64,000 nucleotides of DNA from an uncultured Lactococcus sp. (GCF_934191625.1 NZ_CAKPUG010000001.1:248001-312000), one strand, 5' to 3'; shown: positions 16,815 to 27,160, counted from the first letter of the stretch. Numbers and translations are program-made. The notes: generated by a model not told the origin, from the letters alone.

Positions 16815-16903
16815 AAAAATAGCTAATGTGGTATAATAACCTGTACTGAAATTCTATCAGGAATAAAAAGATAACCTTATATTAAGTAACAAAGGAAAAT
16901 AAA

Positions 16904-18124
16904 ATGACTATCGTATACGATGAAATTATGGTTCGCTATGGTGAACTTTCAACAAAAGGAAAAAATCGTGGCTTTTTTATCAATCGGTTGGCCAACAACA
17001 TTAAAGAAGTTCTTGCTGATTTGACAGACTTGAAGATTACAGCTCAACGAGATCGTGCTCATATCCAGTTAAATGGTACAGATTACGAAGAAGTTTCTCA
17101 ACGTTTAACTAAAGTTTTTGGGATTCAAAATTTTTCAGCATCCATCAAAGTTGAAAAATCTATTGAAGGTCTGAAGGCAGCTGTGGTTGACTTGATGAAA
17201 GAAATATACCATGAAGGAATGACTTTCAAAATCGCAACACGTCGTGCAGACCATAGTTTTGAACAAGATTCAACAGAGTTAAACATGACTTTAGGTGATG
17301 TGGTTTTTGATAATTTTGACTATGCCAAAGTGCAAATGAAAAAACCAGATATCACTCTCCGTGTTGAAATTCGTCTTGAAGGTGCTTATCTTAGTTTTGA
17401 AACCCTTAAAGGCGCAGGAGGTATGCCTGTAGGAACAGCTGGACGCGGACACTTGATGCTTTCGGGGGGGATTGATTCTCCAGTTGCAGGATATTTGGCT
17501 CTTAAACGAGGTGTAGAAATTGAGGCTGTACACTTTGCGTCACCGCCTTATACAAGTCCAGGCGCTTTGAAAAAAGCAAAAGACTTAACAGCAAAATTAA
17601 CAGCTTTTGGCGGAACAATTACTTTTATTGAAGTTCCGTTTACTGAGATTCAAGAAGAAATCAAAGCTAAGGCCCCACAAGGATACTTGATGACTTTAAC
17701 ACGCCGCTTTATGATGCGCGTAGTTGACCGTATCCGTGAAGAACGTGGAGGGAAAGTAATCATTAACGGTGAAAGTTTAGGACAAGTCGCTTCACAAACT
17801 TTAGGTTCAATGTCCGTGATTAATGAAGTTACAAGTACTCCTGTTATTCGTCCTGTGGTCACAATGGATAAGATTGAAATTATTGATATCGCTGAAAAAA
17901 TTGATACCTTTAATCTTTCAATCCTCCCATTTGAAGATTGTTGTACTGTATTTGCTCCGCCATCGCCAAAAACAAATCCTAAACTCGACAATGTTTTAGC
18001 TTATGAAAAGCGCTTGGATGTTGAAGGTATGGTTGATCGTGCTGTTGAAGGAATCATGATTAGTCGCATCACAGGCGAAAATTGGGATAAAGCAGAAACC
18101 AATGAATTTGACGATTTACTTTGA
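16904..18124 (+). CDS. thiI: tRNA 4-thiouridine synthetase ThiI
   Basis: Adenylates and thiolates U8 of tRNA. In the 406 aa are an N-terminal ferredoxin-like/THUMP region (residues 1-165), the PP-loop [18 protein letters not shown] near residue 186, and the C-terminal [17 protein letters not shown] cysteine pair. The rhodanese domain of enteric ThiI is absent, as usual in Firmicutes. The partner cysteine desulfurase gene that often precedes thiI is not here. Promoter TGTGGTATAAT near 16829 and a ~65-base leader with AAAGGAAAA before the ATG. Confidence 0.93.
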   Translation: MTIVYDEIMVRYGELSTKGKNRGFFINRLANNIKEVLADLTDLKITAQRDRAHIQLNGTDYEEVSQRLTKVFGIQNFSASIKVEKSIEGLKAAVVDLMKEIYHEGMTFKIATRRADHSFEQDSTELNMTLGDVVFDNFDYAKVQMKKPDITLRVEIRLEGAYLSFETLKGAGGMPVGTAGRGHLMLSGGIDSPVAGYLALKRGVEIEAVHFASPPYTSPGALKKAKDLTAKLTAFGGTITFIEVPFTEIQEEIKAKAPQGYLMTLTRRFMMRVVDRIREERGGKVIINGESLGQVASQTLGSMSVINEVTSTPVIRPVVTMDKIEIIDIAEKIDTFNLSILPFEDCCTVFAPPSPKTNPKLDNVLAYEKRLDVEGMVDRAVEGIMISRITGENWDKAETNEFDDLL

Positions 18125-18129
18125 TTTTT

Positions 18130-18160
18130 GAAAACTGTATCATTAGATGCAGTTTTTAGT
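18130..18160 (+). terminator. Terminator after thiI
   Basis: AAAACTG(T)ATC / GAT(G)CAGTTTTT stem with a short loop. Confidence 0.75.
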
Positions 18161-18189
18161 CTCTTTTTAGGAAAATAGAAAGGAAAGAA

Positions 18190-19617
18190 ATGAAAAACAG
18201 AACAAAAGTCTTGCTCACCATTGGTTTATTTACACTCATGTCAACTCTAGACGGTTCGATTGTAAATATTGCCTTACCAACAATGGCGCGTGAGCTAAAT
18301 GTTTCAACTGCACAGATTACCTGGGTAGTCACAATTTATTTGATCGTTATCAGTGCAATCATCCTTATCTTTGGACGACTTGCTGATTTGATTGGAAAAA
18401 CCACTGTAACAAGATGGGGCTGGACAATCTTTATTGTCGGCTCGTTATTGGCTGGACTAAACATTGGTTTAGGTTTACCATTTCTGCTTTTTGCACGTGT
18501 TGTGCAAGCTATCGGAGCCTCTATGTTTATGGCGACGAGTTTTGGTATTGTTGCACAGGTTTTTCCTGTTGAGAGTCGAGCACGTGCGATGTCCATCACT
18601 TCGATGTTCGTTTCCGTCGGCTCAATTGCTGGACCAGCCTTGGGCGGATTAATTTTACAGATTGCTTCTTGGAATTATATTTTTTGGATTAATGTACCTA
18701 TAGGCATACTGGCTTGGATTTTTGGAAGCCGGGCTTTGCCAGAAGATGAAGGGCAAGGATCCATAAAAGAGGTGGACGTGTCTGGTGGTTTACAAATGAC
18801 TGCCGTAATCGTTCTTTTATTCATGGCCTTGAATTTTGGACAAACTTTAGGATGGAATAACCCGTTCTTACTTCTCGGTGTGGCACTTGGTTTTGTACTC
18901 TTTATTAGTTTTATTTTTACTGAACGTCGGAAGGAAAAACCTTTACTTGACTTAGGGATTTTTAAAAATCGCCTCTTTTCTTTGAGTCTACTTATGTCTC
19001 TTTTAAACTTCACTGTTGCGATGTTTGCTAGTATTTTACTTCCTTTCTACCTGCAAGATTATCGTGATTATGCGCCGGGTGCAGCTGGCTTTATTATGAT
19101 GGCTTATCCAGTTGCCATGCTTATTGTGAGTCCAATAGCGGGTGCGCTTGCAGATAAAATAGACAAAGAAGTGATTACCTTCGTGGGGATTTCCGGGATT
19201 GTTCTTTCTCAGATAGGTTATCTTCTGATTCGAGCAGATTCTCCACAATGGTGGGTGATTGCGATTCTTTTGCTCCAAGGTGCTTCAATGGGAGCTTTCC
19301 AAAGCCCAAATAATGCGTTAATCATGGAGACCGTAGAGCGGAAGTATTTAGGAATAGCAGGCTCTGTGAATTCCTTAATCCGGAATATGGCCTTTGTTTT
19401 AGGAACTTCTGTAGCAACTATTATTTTGTTCCTTTCTATGTCCAGTCAACTTGGATATACTGTAAGAACTTATTTGCCTGAACATCCAGATACCTTTTTG
19501 CAAGGGATGCATATGGCTTTTGTATGCTCCCTTATACTGACAAGTATTTCTTGGGTTTTGGCGGGAATTCGTCTTTTAGGTCGTAAAAAAATAAAAGAAC
19601 ACCTGAGCAAAGTTTAA
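18190..19617 (+). CDS. MFS drug exporter, DHA2 (14-helix) family
   Basis: A 475-aa protein of EmrB/LmrB type. It shows motif D1-like TLDGSIVNIALPTMARELNVS near residue 17, motif A IFGRLADLIGK, and motif C GSIAGPALGGLI, with about 14 hydrophobic segments. It should expel toxic compounds using the proton gradient; the substrate cannot be read from sequence. It has a Shine-Dalgarno (GAAAGGAAAG). No adjacent regulator gene. It converges on the CPA1 antiporter and shares its terminator. Confidence 0.88.
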   Translation: MKNRTKVLLTIGLFTLMSTLDGSIVNIALPTMARELNVSTAQITWVVTIYLIVISAIILIFGRLADLIGKTTVTRWGWTIFIVGSLLAGLNIGLGLPFLLFARVVQAIGASMFMATSFGIVAQVFPVESRARAMSITSMFVSVGSIAGPALGGLILQIASWNYIFWINVPIGILAWIFGSRALPEDEGQGSIKEVDVSGGLQMTAVIVLLFMALNFGQTLGWNNPFLLLGVALGFVLFISFIFTERRKEKPLLDLGIFKNRLFSLSLLMSLLNFTVAMFASILLPFYLQDYRDYAPGAAGFIMMAYPVAMLIVSPIAGALADKIDKEVITFVGISGIVLSQIGYLLIRADSPQWWVIAILLLQGASMGAFQSPNNALIMETVERKYLGIAGSVNSLIRNMAFVLGTSVATIILFLSMSSQLGYTVRTYLPEHPDTFLQGMHMAFVCSLILTSISWVLAGIRLLGRKKIKEHLSKV

Positions 19618-19636
19618 AGCTCGGTGTTTTTTTATT
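19598..19636. terminator. Terminator between convergent MFS and antiporter genes
   Basis: AACACC..AGC (19598-19608) pairs with GCTCGGTGTT (19619-19628), then seven T on the plus strand; an A-run on the other side gives a partial minus-strand T-run. Confidence 0.8.
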
Positions 19637-21722
19637 TATGTGGTGAAAGCTCATTGTTTGCTTTTCTTTGAACTTTTTTACGTCTCTTTTCAATAAAGTC
19701 ATAGAGTAGCGTATGATGGTTACTTGCAAGAGAATAGTCCTCGAGGGTATTCACATTTTGACGTAAGACCTTTGCTTCGCCAATCGTTAACTCGCCACGG
19801 GATTCATATTCAAAGATTGTTTTACGTTCTAGATAGTAAGCTCGCATCATTTCTTTCAAATTATTAGGTTGTGCACGATGTAAAATACCAGTAATATAAC
19901 CTCCTCGGGCGACAAATTCTGCTGAGCGCAAACGTTCTGCTTGCAGATAATGAATCAAGCGTTCATCGTAAACAGTTTCCAGATTGTCCAAAGCTTGGAG
20001 GACTAACTCCGTATTAGAAAAGTAAAGTTCGGTAATTTCACGATGTGCCCTAGCATTGTCTGCTTGTGTTTTACGGAAACTGAAATCTAAACGAATGATT
20101 CTTGAGAAGAGAAAATGAAGTACCCGGATAGAAATGGCTGAAGCAAATTGAATACTGGAAACCAAATTATGTGCAACGGATTGTTCCATTGAATGAAGAT
20201 AGCGCTGATAGGTACGATAGGTATACATAGAGATTTGATTTTGTCTCAAGGCATTTTCAAGTCCTTCAGCTTCAAGTCGTACAATGAGTAATTGTAATTC
20301 ATTAAAGTCAATAGAAGTATTCGAGCTTTCTTGTTCAATGATGAGTTTTTGGATGCGCTCTTGATAACTGTCAATAGCGATATTATAACCAAGGCGCGCT
20401 TTTTCTTTTGTAACCTGTTTAAGATCATTTTCCAACTCTCGAACGACATCGACTAAGATAGAAATTTTCACGATATTGTCAACTTTGACAACTTTCTTAG
20501 CGGCAATTAAAGGTAAAATAAATAGACCAGTTAAAAAACTAAGAGCTGTAACTGCTGCACAGAGGAAGATTATGAGGCTGTGTGGAATCTCTGCTGTCCG
20601 TGGTAATAAAAGTACAGTGGCGATACTGACTGTACCTTTGGAGCCAGCAAAAGTGAGTAGTAAGATATCATTCCAATAAGCAGAAAAGCTTTGATTTCGG
20701 CGTAGAGAGACATAACGATAGTAGATAGCCAATAGTGAAAATCGAAGAGTAAAAAGCCCGATTGTTAAAAGTAGAACCATGAACAAAAGGGAGGTTGTGG
20801 AGTAAAGAGGATCAGCAATGAGTGGGAAAACAAGCTGATGTAACTCTATTCCAAGGAAAAGGAAGACTGTTGAATTTAAAACAAAAGTCAGCAAATTCCA
20901 AATTGTATTTTTTACTTTTGTGACCTGAGCATCAAAAAGCGTAGTTCTTTTAAGTCCATTAGCTTGCATGACACCAGCGACAACGACCGCAATGATTCCG
21001 GAAACCTCAAGCATATCAGCAATTAAAAATGCCGATAAAGGAAGCATAAGCTCCAAAATAAGGTAACCTGTAACATCTCGGGCATCCACATCCTCAAGAA
21101 TTCGAAGAATAAAGGACTTTATCCAAACCAGAATTAAACCAACAAGCGCGCCACCGATCGCCGACACTACAAGGTCAGTAGAAGCATGGGTGAGGGAAAA
21201 TTCTCCGGTGACCAGAGCGAGAACAGCAATTTGGAAAGAGATAATACCAGAAGCATCATTAAGAAGACCTTCTCCAGTAAGAATGCTCATGACACGCTTG
21301 GGGAAACTGAAGCGCTCCGATAGAGCAGCAACAGCAATCGCATCTGTTGGTGCTAAAGAAGCCCCCAAGGCAAAACAAGCTGCCAAGGGTACAGATAAAT
21401 AAAAGAAATGCGTTAAGTAACCTAAGCCAAGAGTAGTAATAAAAACTAAGGGGAAAATAAGCATTAATATTGTTCGAGTATGTTTAAAGATGTGTTTGAC
21501 ATCAGCCTCTTCACTTTCACGGAAAAGTAAAGGAGCAATGATGAAGCCCAAAAAGAATTCTGGGTCAACTTGCAAAAGTTTTGATGCACCTAAAAAGCCC
21601 AAACATAGGCCGATCACGACTTGAATTAGCGGAAGAGCCAACTTTGGGAAAACTTTATTGATGATATTTGATATAACTAGAGCAAGAAGAAAAATGATGA
21701 CATAAAAAATAGTATGTAGCAC
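19632..21722 (-). CDS. Monovalent cation:proton antiporter, CPA1 family
   Basis: A 696-aa protein. Residues 1-410 hold about 12 membrane helices with the ion-site motif ILTGEGLLNDASG near residue 148 and LGASLAPTDAIAVAAL before it. The C-terminal ~280 residues are a charged helical cytosolic domain, longer than in minimal NhaP proteins. It exchanges Na+ or K+ for H+. The start is GTG behind AAAGGAAAA. With KimA nearby it suggests a small monovalent-ion neighbourhood, though the genes are separate units. Confidence 0.88.
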   Translation of the reverse strand: MLHTIFYVIIFLLALVISNIINKVFPKLALPLIQVVIGLCLGFLGASKLLQVDPEFFLGFIIAPLLFRESEEADVKHIFKHTRTILMLIFPLVFITTLGLGYLTHFFYLSVPLAACFALGASLAPTDAIAVAALSERFSFPKRVMSILTGEGLLNDASGIISFQIAVLALVTGEFSLTHASTDLVVSAIGGALVGLILVWIKSFILRILEDVDARDVTGYLILELMLPLSAFLIADMLEVSGIIAVVVAGVMQANGLKRTTLFDAQVTKVKNTIWNLLTFVLNSTVFLFLGIELHQLVFPLIADPLYSTTSLLFMVLLLTIGLFTLRFSLLAIYYRYVSLRRNQSFSAYWNDILLLTFAGSKGTVSIATVLLLPRTAEIPHSLIIFLCAAVTALSFLTGLFILPLIAAKKVVKVDNIVKISILVDVVRELENDLKQVTKEKARLGYNIAIDSYQERIQKLIIEQESSNTSIDFNELQLLIVRLEAEGLENALRQNQISMYTYRTYQRYLHSMEQSVAHNLVSSIQFASAISIRVLHFLFSRIIRLDFSFRKTQADNARAHREITELYFSNTELVLQALDNLETVYDERLIHYLQAERLRSAEFVARGGYITGILHRAQPNNLKEMMRAYYLERKTIFEYESRGELTIGEAKVLRQNVNTLEDYSLASNHHTLLYDFIEKRRKKVQRKANNELSPHK

Positions 21723-21801
21723 AAATTTTCCTTTCTTTCGTCTATTTTAGAGCAAGAGGCTGCACTAAAAGTACAGCGTATTGATTATAAGTCGAAAAAA
21801 G

Positions 21802-22269
21802 TTACTTTATCCTTTTGAAAAGTTCTTTTTTTTGATTAATTTTCTGATCGATTTTAGCACAACTCTTTTTACTTAAGAGAGCTCGACAGCGCTTGATCTC
21901 AAGTTCTGTTAATTGACGTTTAAGCTTTTCCTTTTTGGTGAAATCTGATTCACCACTGTCGATATATTCGAGTTTTTGTTGAAGAAGAGAGTGTTTATAT
22001 TTGAGTGCTTCAATTTGATGTTTTAATTTCGAGATATGTTCATAGCTTGCATCTTGCTGATAGAGATCTCTGAGTTTTTGAGACAAGAAAAGCTTCTTCT
22101 CTTCAAGAAGTTGCAGTGATTCAAGCACTTTATGTCTTTTTTCCTCTTGTGAAATAGGCGTATAATACTCCTGTTTTTCAGAATCAGAGGGTTTTTCTGT
22201 AATTTCTTCTTTTTCTAAGTACTGTTCACGTAAATCTTTCAGTATTTGCTCAAAATCTTTATCAGACAT
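21802..22269 (-). CDS. Hypothetical coiled-coil protein, 155 aa
   Basis: Not recognised. The protein is very rich in Lys, Glu, Gln and Leu with heptad-like runs (SLQLLEEKKLFLSQKLRDLY, residues about 50-69), so a long coiled coil is likely. There is no membrane segment or signal. It has an extended -10 promoter on the minus strand (TGC-TATAAT) and AAGGAT before the ATG. Two Cys occur near the C terminus (RCRALLSKKSCAK). Single gene between the antiporter and tyrS, with no functional clue from context. Confidence 0.65.
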   Translation of the reverse strand: MSDKDFEQILKDLREQYLEKEEITEKPSDSEKQEYYTPISQEEKRHKVLESLQLLEEKKLFLSQKLRDLYQQDASYEHISKLKHQIEALKYKHSLLQQKLEYIDSGESDFTKKEKLKRQLTELEIKRCRALLSKKSCAKIDQKINQKKELFKRIK

Positions 22270-22443
22270 TGTATAATCCTTATAATCTTGTTCTTAAAGT
22301 CTATTATAGCATGATTTAATTAGAAAAATAATGCTAGTAGATTAAATAAAAAGAATAAAGAGAATATTATTTTGTCTTTGAGTGGTTTAATTTCATCAAA
22401 AAAAGCAACAGAAACATCTCTATTGCCATATATAATCTTTAGT

Positions 22444-23703
22444 TTAATAAGTTAAGATGAAATTTTTCTTCTTACCACGACGAACAACAGTAAGTTGATT
22501 GTCGATTTTATCTGCATCGGAGAAGTTGTAGTCCAAATCTTGAACACGCTCTCCATTGATATAAATCGCACCGTTTGTCACGTCTTCACGTGCTTGACGT
22601 TTTGAATTTTCGATCCCTGCAGAAATCAAAAGCTCCACAATATTGCGGTTGTCGTCGGCTTTTACTTGATATGTTGGCACATCTTTTAAGCCCGAAAGGA
22701 TTGATTTGGCATCAAGAGCTTTCAAATCACCACCACCAAATAAAGTTTCAGTGATTTTTACAGCTTGCTCATAAGCTGCCTGGCCATGTACAAGAGTTAC
22801 GACTTCGCGTGCAAGAACTTTTTGAGCTAAGCGTTCGTGACGTGCAGCTTCAAATTTTTCACCAATTTCAGAGATTTCATCAAGAGATAGGAAAGTGAAA
22901 ATTTTAAGCATTTTTACAGCATCATCGTCATTAACATTCAACCAAAATTGGTACATTTCAAATGGAGAAGTTTTCTCTGCATCGAGCCAAATAGCATTTC
23001 CTTCAGATTTACCAAATTTTTTACCTGTCGAATCGGTAATTAATGGGATAGTGATGACATGTCCGGTTTTTCCTGCCTTACGACGCAGGAGCTCTGTACC
23101 TGCTGTCATATTTCCCCACTGGTCTGATCCTCCGAGTTGTAATGTAATTCCGTGACGTTGATTGAGTTCATAGAAGTCATAACCTTGCATGATTTGGTAA
23201 GCAAACTCGGTGTAAGAGATACCAGACTCGATACGGCTCTTCACTGAATCTTTACTCATCATATAATTAATCGTGTAATATTTACCAACATCACGAAGGA
23301 AATCAATAAATGATAAATTTTCGAACCAATTGTAGTTATTTTCCATCTGAGCTTTATTTTCGCCATTTTCAAAGTCAAGGAAACGTTCCAACTGAGCCCG
23401 AATTTTATCAGCCCAAGCTACAACAGTATCTTTCGTTTGTAAACCACGTTCGGCGTCTTTGAAAGATGGATCGCCAACAAGACCAGTAGCGCCACCAACC
23501 AATGGATAAGGCTTGTGCCCTGCCATTTGTAATCGTTTCATTGTAAGAATTAAAACTAGATTACCAAGGTGTAAACTGTCAGCAGTAGGATCGTAACCAA
23601 CATAATAACTTACCATGCCCTCAGTTAAAGCTTCGCGAAGAGCTTTTTCATCAGTGGTTTGGAAAATCAGACCACGTTCTTTTAGTTCGTCAAAAATATT
23701 CAT
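22444..23703 (-). CDS. tyrS: Tyrosyl-tRNA synthetase, class I
   Basis: Charges tRNA-Tyr. The 419-aa length is typical. It has the HIGH-type motif [11 protein letters not shown] (HLGN) near residue 43, the tyrosine site [19 protein letters not shown], the KMSKS-type [12 protein letters not shown], and a C-terminal S4 domain ([22 protein letters not shown]). Shine-Dalgarno TAGGAGGT lies just before the ATG. No T-box leader is evident in the 136 bases between it and the divergent PBP gene, which is notable because tyrS is often T-box controlled in Firmicutes. Confidence 0.95.
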   Translation of the reverse strand: MNIFDELKERGLIFQTTDEKALREALTEGMVSYYVGYDPTADSLHLGNLVLILTMKRLQMAGHKPYPLVGGATGLVGDPSFKDAERGLQTKDTVVAWADKIRAQLERFLDFENGENKAQMENNYNWFENLSFIDFLRDVGKYYTINYMMSKDSVKSRIESGISYTEFAYQIMQGYDFYELNQRHGITLQLGGSDQWGNMTAGTELLRRKAGKTGHVITIPLITDSTGKKFGKSEGNAIWLDAEKTSPFEMYQFWLNVNDDDAVKMLKIFTFLSLDEISEIGEKFEAARHERLAQKVLAREVVTLVHGQAAYEQAVKITETLFGGGDLKALDAKSILSGLKDVPTYQVKADDNRNIVELLISAGIENSKRQAREDVTNGAIYINGERVQDLDYNFSDADKIDNQLTVVRRGKKKNFILTY

Positions 23704-23823
23704 GTTACCTCCTAAATTTAGTTAATACTGACAGTTTTGTTATAGTTTCTCTCAGTAATTAGATTAACGTTCTCATTATATCAAAAAAAAAGGAAAAATA
23801 GGGGCGAAAAAAGAGCCTAAGTT

Positions 23824-23839
23824 TGGTATAATATGTATT
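23824..23839 (+). promoter_or_regulatory. Extended -10 promoter of the class A PBP gene, probably leaderless
   Basis: TGG-TATAAT (23827-23832) ends 7 bases before ATG 23840, with no Shine-Dalgarno in the gap. Confidence 0.65.
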
Positions 23840-26263
23840 ATGAAAAAAGATCAAGAACAGTCGAAGGAACGTGTACAGGCACGTTTGCAGGCTAAAATGG
23901 AGAAAAAGCGTGCGAGCAAAACGCAGGAAAGTCGTAAAAATTCTCCGAAAAAGCCTCAAAAACCTAAAAAAGTTCAAGCAGATACAGAAGAAGGGAAAAC
24001 AACACTTCAGACTATTTTTTCAGTCGTGCGTGGAGTAGTTGTCGTTTTTGGTGTGCTTTTTCTTTTAGTCGGTGTCTTTGGTGCTGCAGCAGGTGTGGGA
24101 TACTTTGCTCGCCTTGTTGAAAACACCAAAGTTCCAAGTAAGGAGCAACTTCTCGAGCAAGTCAATAATATTCATGGTGTCTCAGTCATGAAATATAGTA
24201 ATGGCGAAAATATTTCTGATATTTCCAGCGATTTGGTAAGGATTAACGTAGCAAGTAATCAAATTTCAGAAAATGTAAAAAAAGCTTTAATAGCAACAGA
24301 AGATGAAACCTTTAAGACCAATAGGGGAGTAGTGCCAAAAGCAGTAATTCGAGGTGTTTTGGGAGCTGTAGGAGGTGGAACCAGTTCTGGTGGATCCACG
24401 ATTACACAACAGTTAGTGAAACAGCAATCTCTTGGGGATAGTGTCACTTTTCAACGTAAAGCGAGTGAGATTGTTTATGCACTCCAACTCAATCAGTATT
24501 TAAGTAAAGATGAAATTTTAACGGACTATCTTAATGTTTCACCATTTGGGCGTAATAATCAAGGAAAAAATATTGCGGGAGTCCAAGCCGCAGCAAAAGG
24601 AATTTTTGGTAAATCTGCTAAAGATCTAACTGTGCCAGAAGCAGCTTTTATTGCAGGTTTACCACAAAGTCCTATTGTTTACTCTCCTTATAATGTGGAT
24701 GGCTCGCTCAAATCAAAAGAGCTACTCTCTTACGGTTTGGCACGTCAACAAAACGTTCTGTTTAATATGTATCGTGCAGGTTATTTAACTCAAAAAGAAT
24801 ACGAAAAATACAGTGCTGTTGATATCTCTAAAGCATTTCTTCCTTCGCAGCCCCAAGATTCAGTAGCACATGGCTATCTTTATAATGTTGTGTATAACGA
24901 AGCTCTTAATCATGTCTATGACTATTTGATTAAAAGAGACAAAGTTTCTGCAACAGAACAAGGAAACGACAGCACTAAACAAAAATATCGGGAGTTGGCT
25001 GCTCAAGCCTTACAAACAGGCGGCTATACTATCACAACAACAATTAATCGTGGTGTATATGATGCCATGCAAAATGCAGTAGCTCAGTATGGCGGCATTT
25101 TACAGGACGGCACAGGTGAAGTTCAAACTGGAAATGTACTGATGGACAATAAAACAGGGGCAGTACTTGGTTTTGTAGGTGGTTTAGACTATGCAACCAA
25201 TCAAAATAATCATGCCTTTGACACTAAGCGTAGTCCTGGTTCTTCAATTAAACCAATCTTAGCTTATGCACCTGCAATTGATATGGGATTGATTGGGTCA
25301 GCCAGCATGTTAAGCAACTATCCCGCAAGTTTCTCTGATGGCACTCCAATCTTGCACGTTGGTGAAACAGGAACCGGAATGGTAAGTCTTAATGAAGCTT
25401 TGGGTGTGTCATGGAATATTCCTGCGCATTGGACGTATCAAGCTATTCTTGACTCTGGCAATAGCGTGGAACCTTACATGAAAAAAATGGGTTATTATGT
25501 GCCCGATTACAGTGTTGAATCCCTTCCGCTCGGTGGGGGTATTGAGCCTACTGTGGTGCAGCATACCAATGGCTACCAAGCCTTGGCGAATGGCGGAGTT
25601 TATGAGCCCCACTATGTGGTTCAAAGTATTAAAGATGATTCTGGTAAGGATATCTACCAGCATAAGAGCCAAGCAGAAAGAATCTTTTCACAAGCAACGT
25701 CAACAATTACTGAAGATCTTTTACGTAATGTCTTGACCTATGATGTAAGTCGCCGAACAACGAACTTTTTACAAGATTTACAAGCTATTAATCCAACACT
25801 CGCAAGCAGTGTAGATTGGACAGGTAAGACAGGTACTTCCAATGATTATGTAGACGGTTGGCTTATGCTTTCAACTCCAAAAGTATCTCTTGGTGGTTGG
25901 ATTGGACATGATAATAATACTCCGATGGGTAGCAAGACAGCCGCGGTCAATAATGGAACATACATGGCAAACTTGGTTAATGCTATCGCAGCAGCTGATC
26001 CAAGTGTGTTTGGTCCTGGTGAAAAATTTCCAGAACCAAGTAAAGATCCAGATGTGATTAAGAGCACCGTTCTTAAGTCGACGGGACAAAAACCTGGTAC
26101 TGTAACTGGTGGTAATCTTAAAAATGTTAAAGTTACCGGTGAAACAACCACAAGTTACTGGGCTAAAAATGGAGCACCTGTGACACAATTCAAGTTTGGA
26201 ATAGGTGGTACAGAGGCGAACTATAACGATGCTTGGAACAGAATTTTGGGAACTAAAAAATAG
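23840..26263 (+). CDS. Class A penicillin-binding protein (PBP1B-like)
   Basis: An 807-aa bifunctional peptidoglycan synthase. A highly basic cytosolic tail (residues 1-50) precedes one membrane helix (about 66-92). The GT51 glycosyltransferase has ATEDETFKTNRGVVPKAV and GGSTITQQLVKQ. The transpeptidase has SPGSSIKPIL (nucleophile Ser), SWN (GVSWNIPA) and KTGTSND. The glycine- and threonine-rich C terminus (VTGGNLKNVKVTGETTTSY) is a non-catalytic tail. It polymerises and cross-links cell wall outside the membrane. Divergent from tyrS. Confidence 0.93.
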   Translation: MKKDQEQSKERVQARLQAKMEKKRASKTQESRKNSPKKPQKPKKVQADTEEGKTTLQTIFSVVRGVVVVFGVLFLLVGVFGAAAGVGYFARLVENTKVPSKEQLLEQVNNIHGVSVMKYSNGENISDISSDLVRINVASNQISENVKKALIATEDETFKTNRGVVPKAVIRGVLGAVGGGTSSGGSTITQQLVKQQSLGDSVTFQRKASEIVYALQLNQYLSKDEILTDYLNVSPFGRNNQGKNIAGVQAAAKGIFGKSAKDLTVPEAAFIAGLPQSPIVYSPYNVDGSLKSKELLSYGLARQQNVLFNMYRAGYLTQKEYEKYSAVDISKAFLPSQPQDSVAHGYLYNVVYNEALNHVYDYLIKRDKVSATEQGNDSTKQKYRELAAQALQTGGYTITTTINRGVYDAMQNAVAQYGGILQDGTGEVQTGNVLMDNKTGAVLGFVGGLDYATNQNNHAFDTKRSPGSSIKPILAYAPAIDMGLIGSASMLSNYPASFSDGTPILHVGETGTGMVSLNEALGVSWNIPAHWTYQAILDSGNSVEPYMKKMGYYVPDYSVESLPLGGGIEPTVVQHTNGYQALANGGVYEPHYVVQSIKDDSGKDIYQHKSQAERIFSQATSTITEDLLRNVLTYDVSRRTTNFLQDLQAINPTLASSVDWTGKTGTSNDYVDGWLMLSTPKVSLGGWIGHDNNTPMGSKTAAVNNGTYMANLVNAIAAADPSVFGPGEKFPEPSKDPDVIKSTVLKSTGQKPGTVTGGNLKNVKVTGETTTSYWAKNGAPVTQFKFGIGGTEANYNDAWNRILGTKK

Positions 26264-26269
26264 TACAAA

Positions 26270-26298
26270 AAGAGAGTAACTCATACTCTCTTTTTTGT
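26270..26298 (+). terminator. Terminator after the PBP gene
   Basis: AGAGAGTA/TACTCTCT stem with a 5-base loop, then TTTTTT. Confidence 0.9.
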
Positions 26299-26331
26299 GC
26301 GCTATAAGTAGTTACCGAAATAGAGGAGCTA

Positions 26332-26755
26332 TGCTATAATAATGAAGTGTAGAAGGGCCTTTATAAAAACGATACAGATATGACCCAGCGGTCAAAGGTT
26401 GAGTATTAGTACAGCCAATTACTTTATTGTTTAGCCTTTACGTAGTGTAAGTATTAAAAGAGGGAGATTGTAAAACTTAAAGTTCCTCTATTGAAATATT
26501 CAATCGCGTTTTTCTACCAGCTTGAGGAAGAGTTGTAAAAGTATTTTACCCGAAAAAGGAAAATATTTTAAAATACCTTTCATTAGCAAAAGAGCTATCA
26601 TAACCGAAAATAAGTATTAGAGGGGCAGTAAATATAGACATCCGCTTTACAATTGGATTCCTTGTCCGGGGTGAAGAAGCTTAGGGCAACTGGTAGGTTA
26701 AGCTAGCAGCTTATGACGTAAAAATAGCTATTTGACTTTTGAGGAGAAACTAAAT
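26332..26755 (+). ncRNA. Candidate structured RNA or long leader upstream of ogt
   Basis: An extended -10 promoter TGC-TATAAT (26335-26340) is followed by about 400 bases with no ORF of note. Clear hairpins are TGACC-CAGC-GGTCA (26381-26394), ATTGAA/TTCAAT (26490-26504), GTATTTTA/TAAAATAC (26541-26548 with 26569-26576) and AGCTTA/TAAGCT (26678-26683 with 26699-26704). No terminator separates it from ogt. Hallmarks of RNase P, tmRNA, SRP RNA and T-box are absent. It could be an independent RNA or a very long 5' UTR; transcription is inferred. Confidence 0.45.
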
Positions 26756-27160
26756 ATGATGGATGAGAATATTCCGCTTTCTGTAGAACGTAATGCTAAA
26801 GGGCAGATTATCCAAGTTTTTTTCGATGACCAGCATGAAAAAACCACTTATGAAGCAATTAGCAAGACTCAAAATTTTGTATTGACCACCGGAACAGTAT
26901 TCCAACAAGCCGTATGGTTAGAACTACCCAAGATACCTGTAGGGACGACTATAAGTTATCAGGAACTGGCTAAGCGTGTGGGGGCTCCTCAAGCACAGCA
27001 AGCTGTAGGTCAGGCTTTGGCACGTAATCCCCTTCCTGTTATTTTACCTTGCCATAGAGTAACGCGTAAAGATGGCACCTTAGATGGCTTTATGGGGCAA
27101 GAAGCAGCAGTATACATCAAACAAAAGATACTAAAATACGAAAAAAGCCTTGACATGTAG
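26756..27160 (+). CDS. ogt: Methylated-DNA--protein-cysteine methyltransferase
   Basis: Repairs O6-alkylguanine by suicide transfer to its own cysteine. The 134-aa protein has the active site NPLPVILPCHRVTRKDGTL (Cys in PCHRV) and the helix-turn-helix segment GTTISYQELAKRVGAP. The N-terminal part is short, about 45 residues before the conserved core, so this is a minimal version of the family. Shine-Dalgarno GAGGAGAAA precedes two adjacent ATG codons (26756, 26759). Expression depends on the ~400-base transcribed region upstream. Confidence 0.9.
   Translation: MMDENIPLSVERNAKGQIIQVFFDDQHEKTTYEAISKTQNFVLTTGTVFQQAVWLELPKIPVGTTISYQELAKRVGAPQAQQAVGQALARNPLPVILPCHRVTRKDGTLDGFMGQEAAVYIKQKILKYEKSLDM

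Noticed and set aside
22270..23840. T-box leader for tyrS
   Set aside because: The upstream region is short and shared with a divergent gene, with no T-box sequence on the minus strand.
26332..26755. RNase P RNA, tmRNA, SRP RNA or T-box identity for the hairpin-rich region
   Set aside because: No GAGGAAAGTCC core, no tag-peptide or tRNA-like ends, no SRP tetraloop region, and no AGGGTGGNACCGCG-type T-box sequence.
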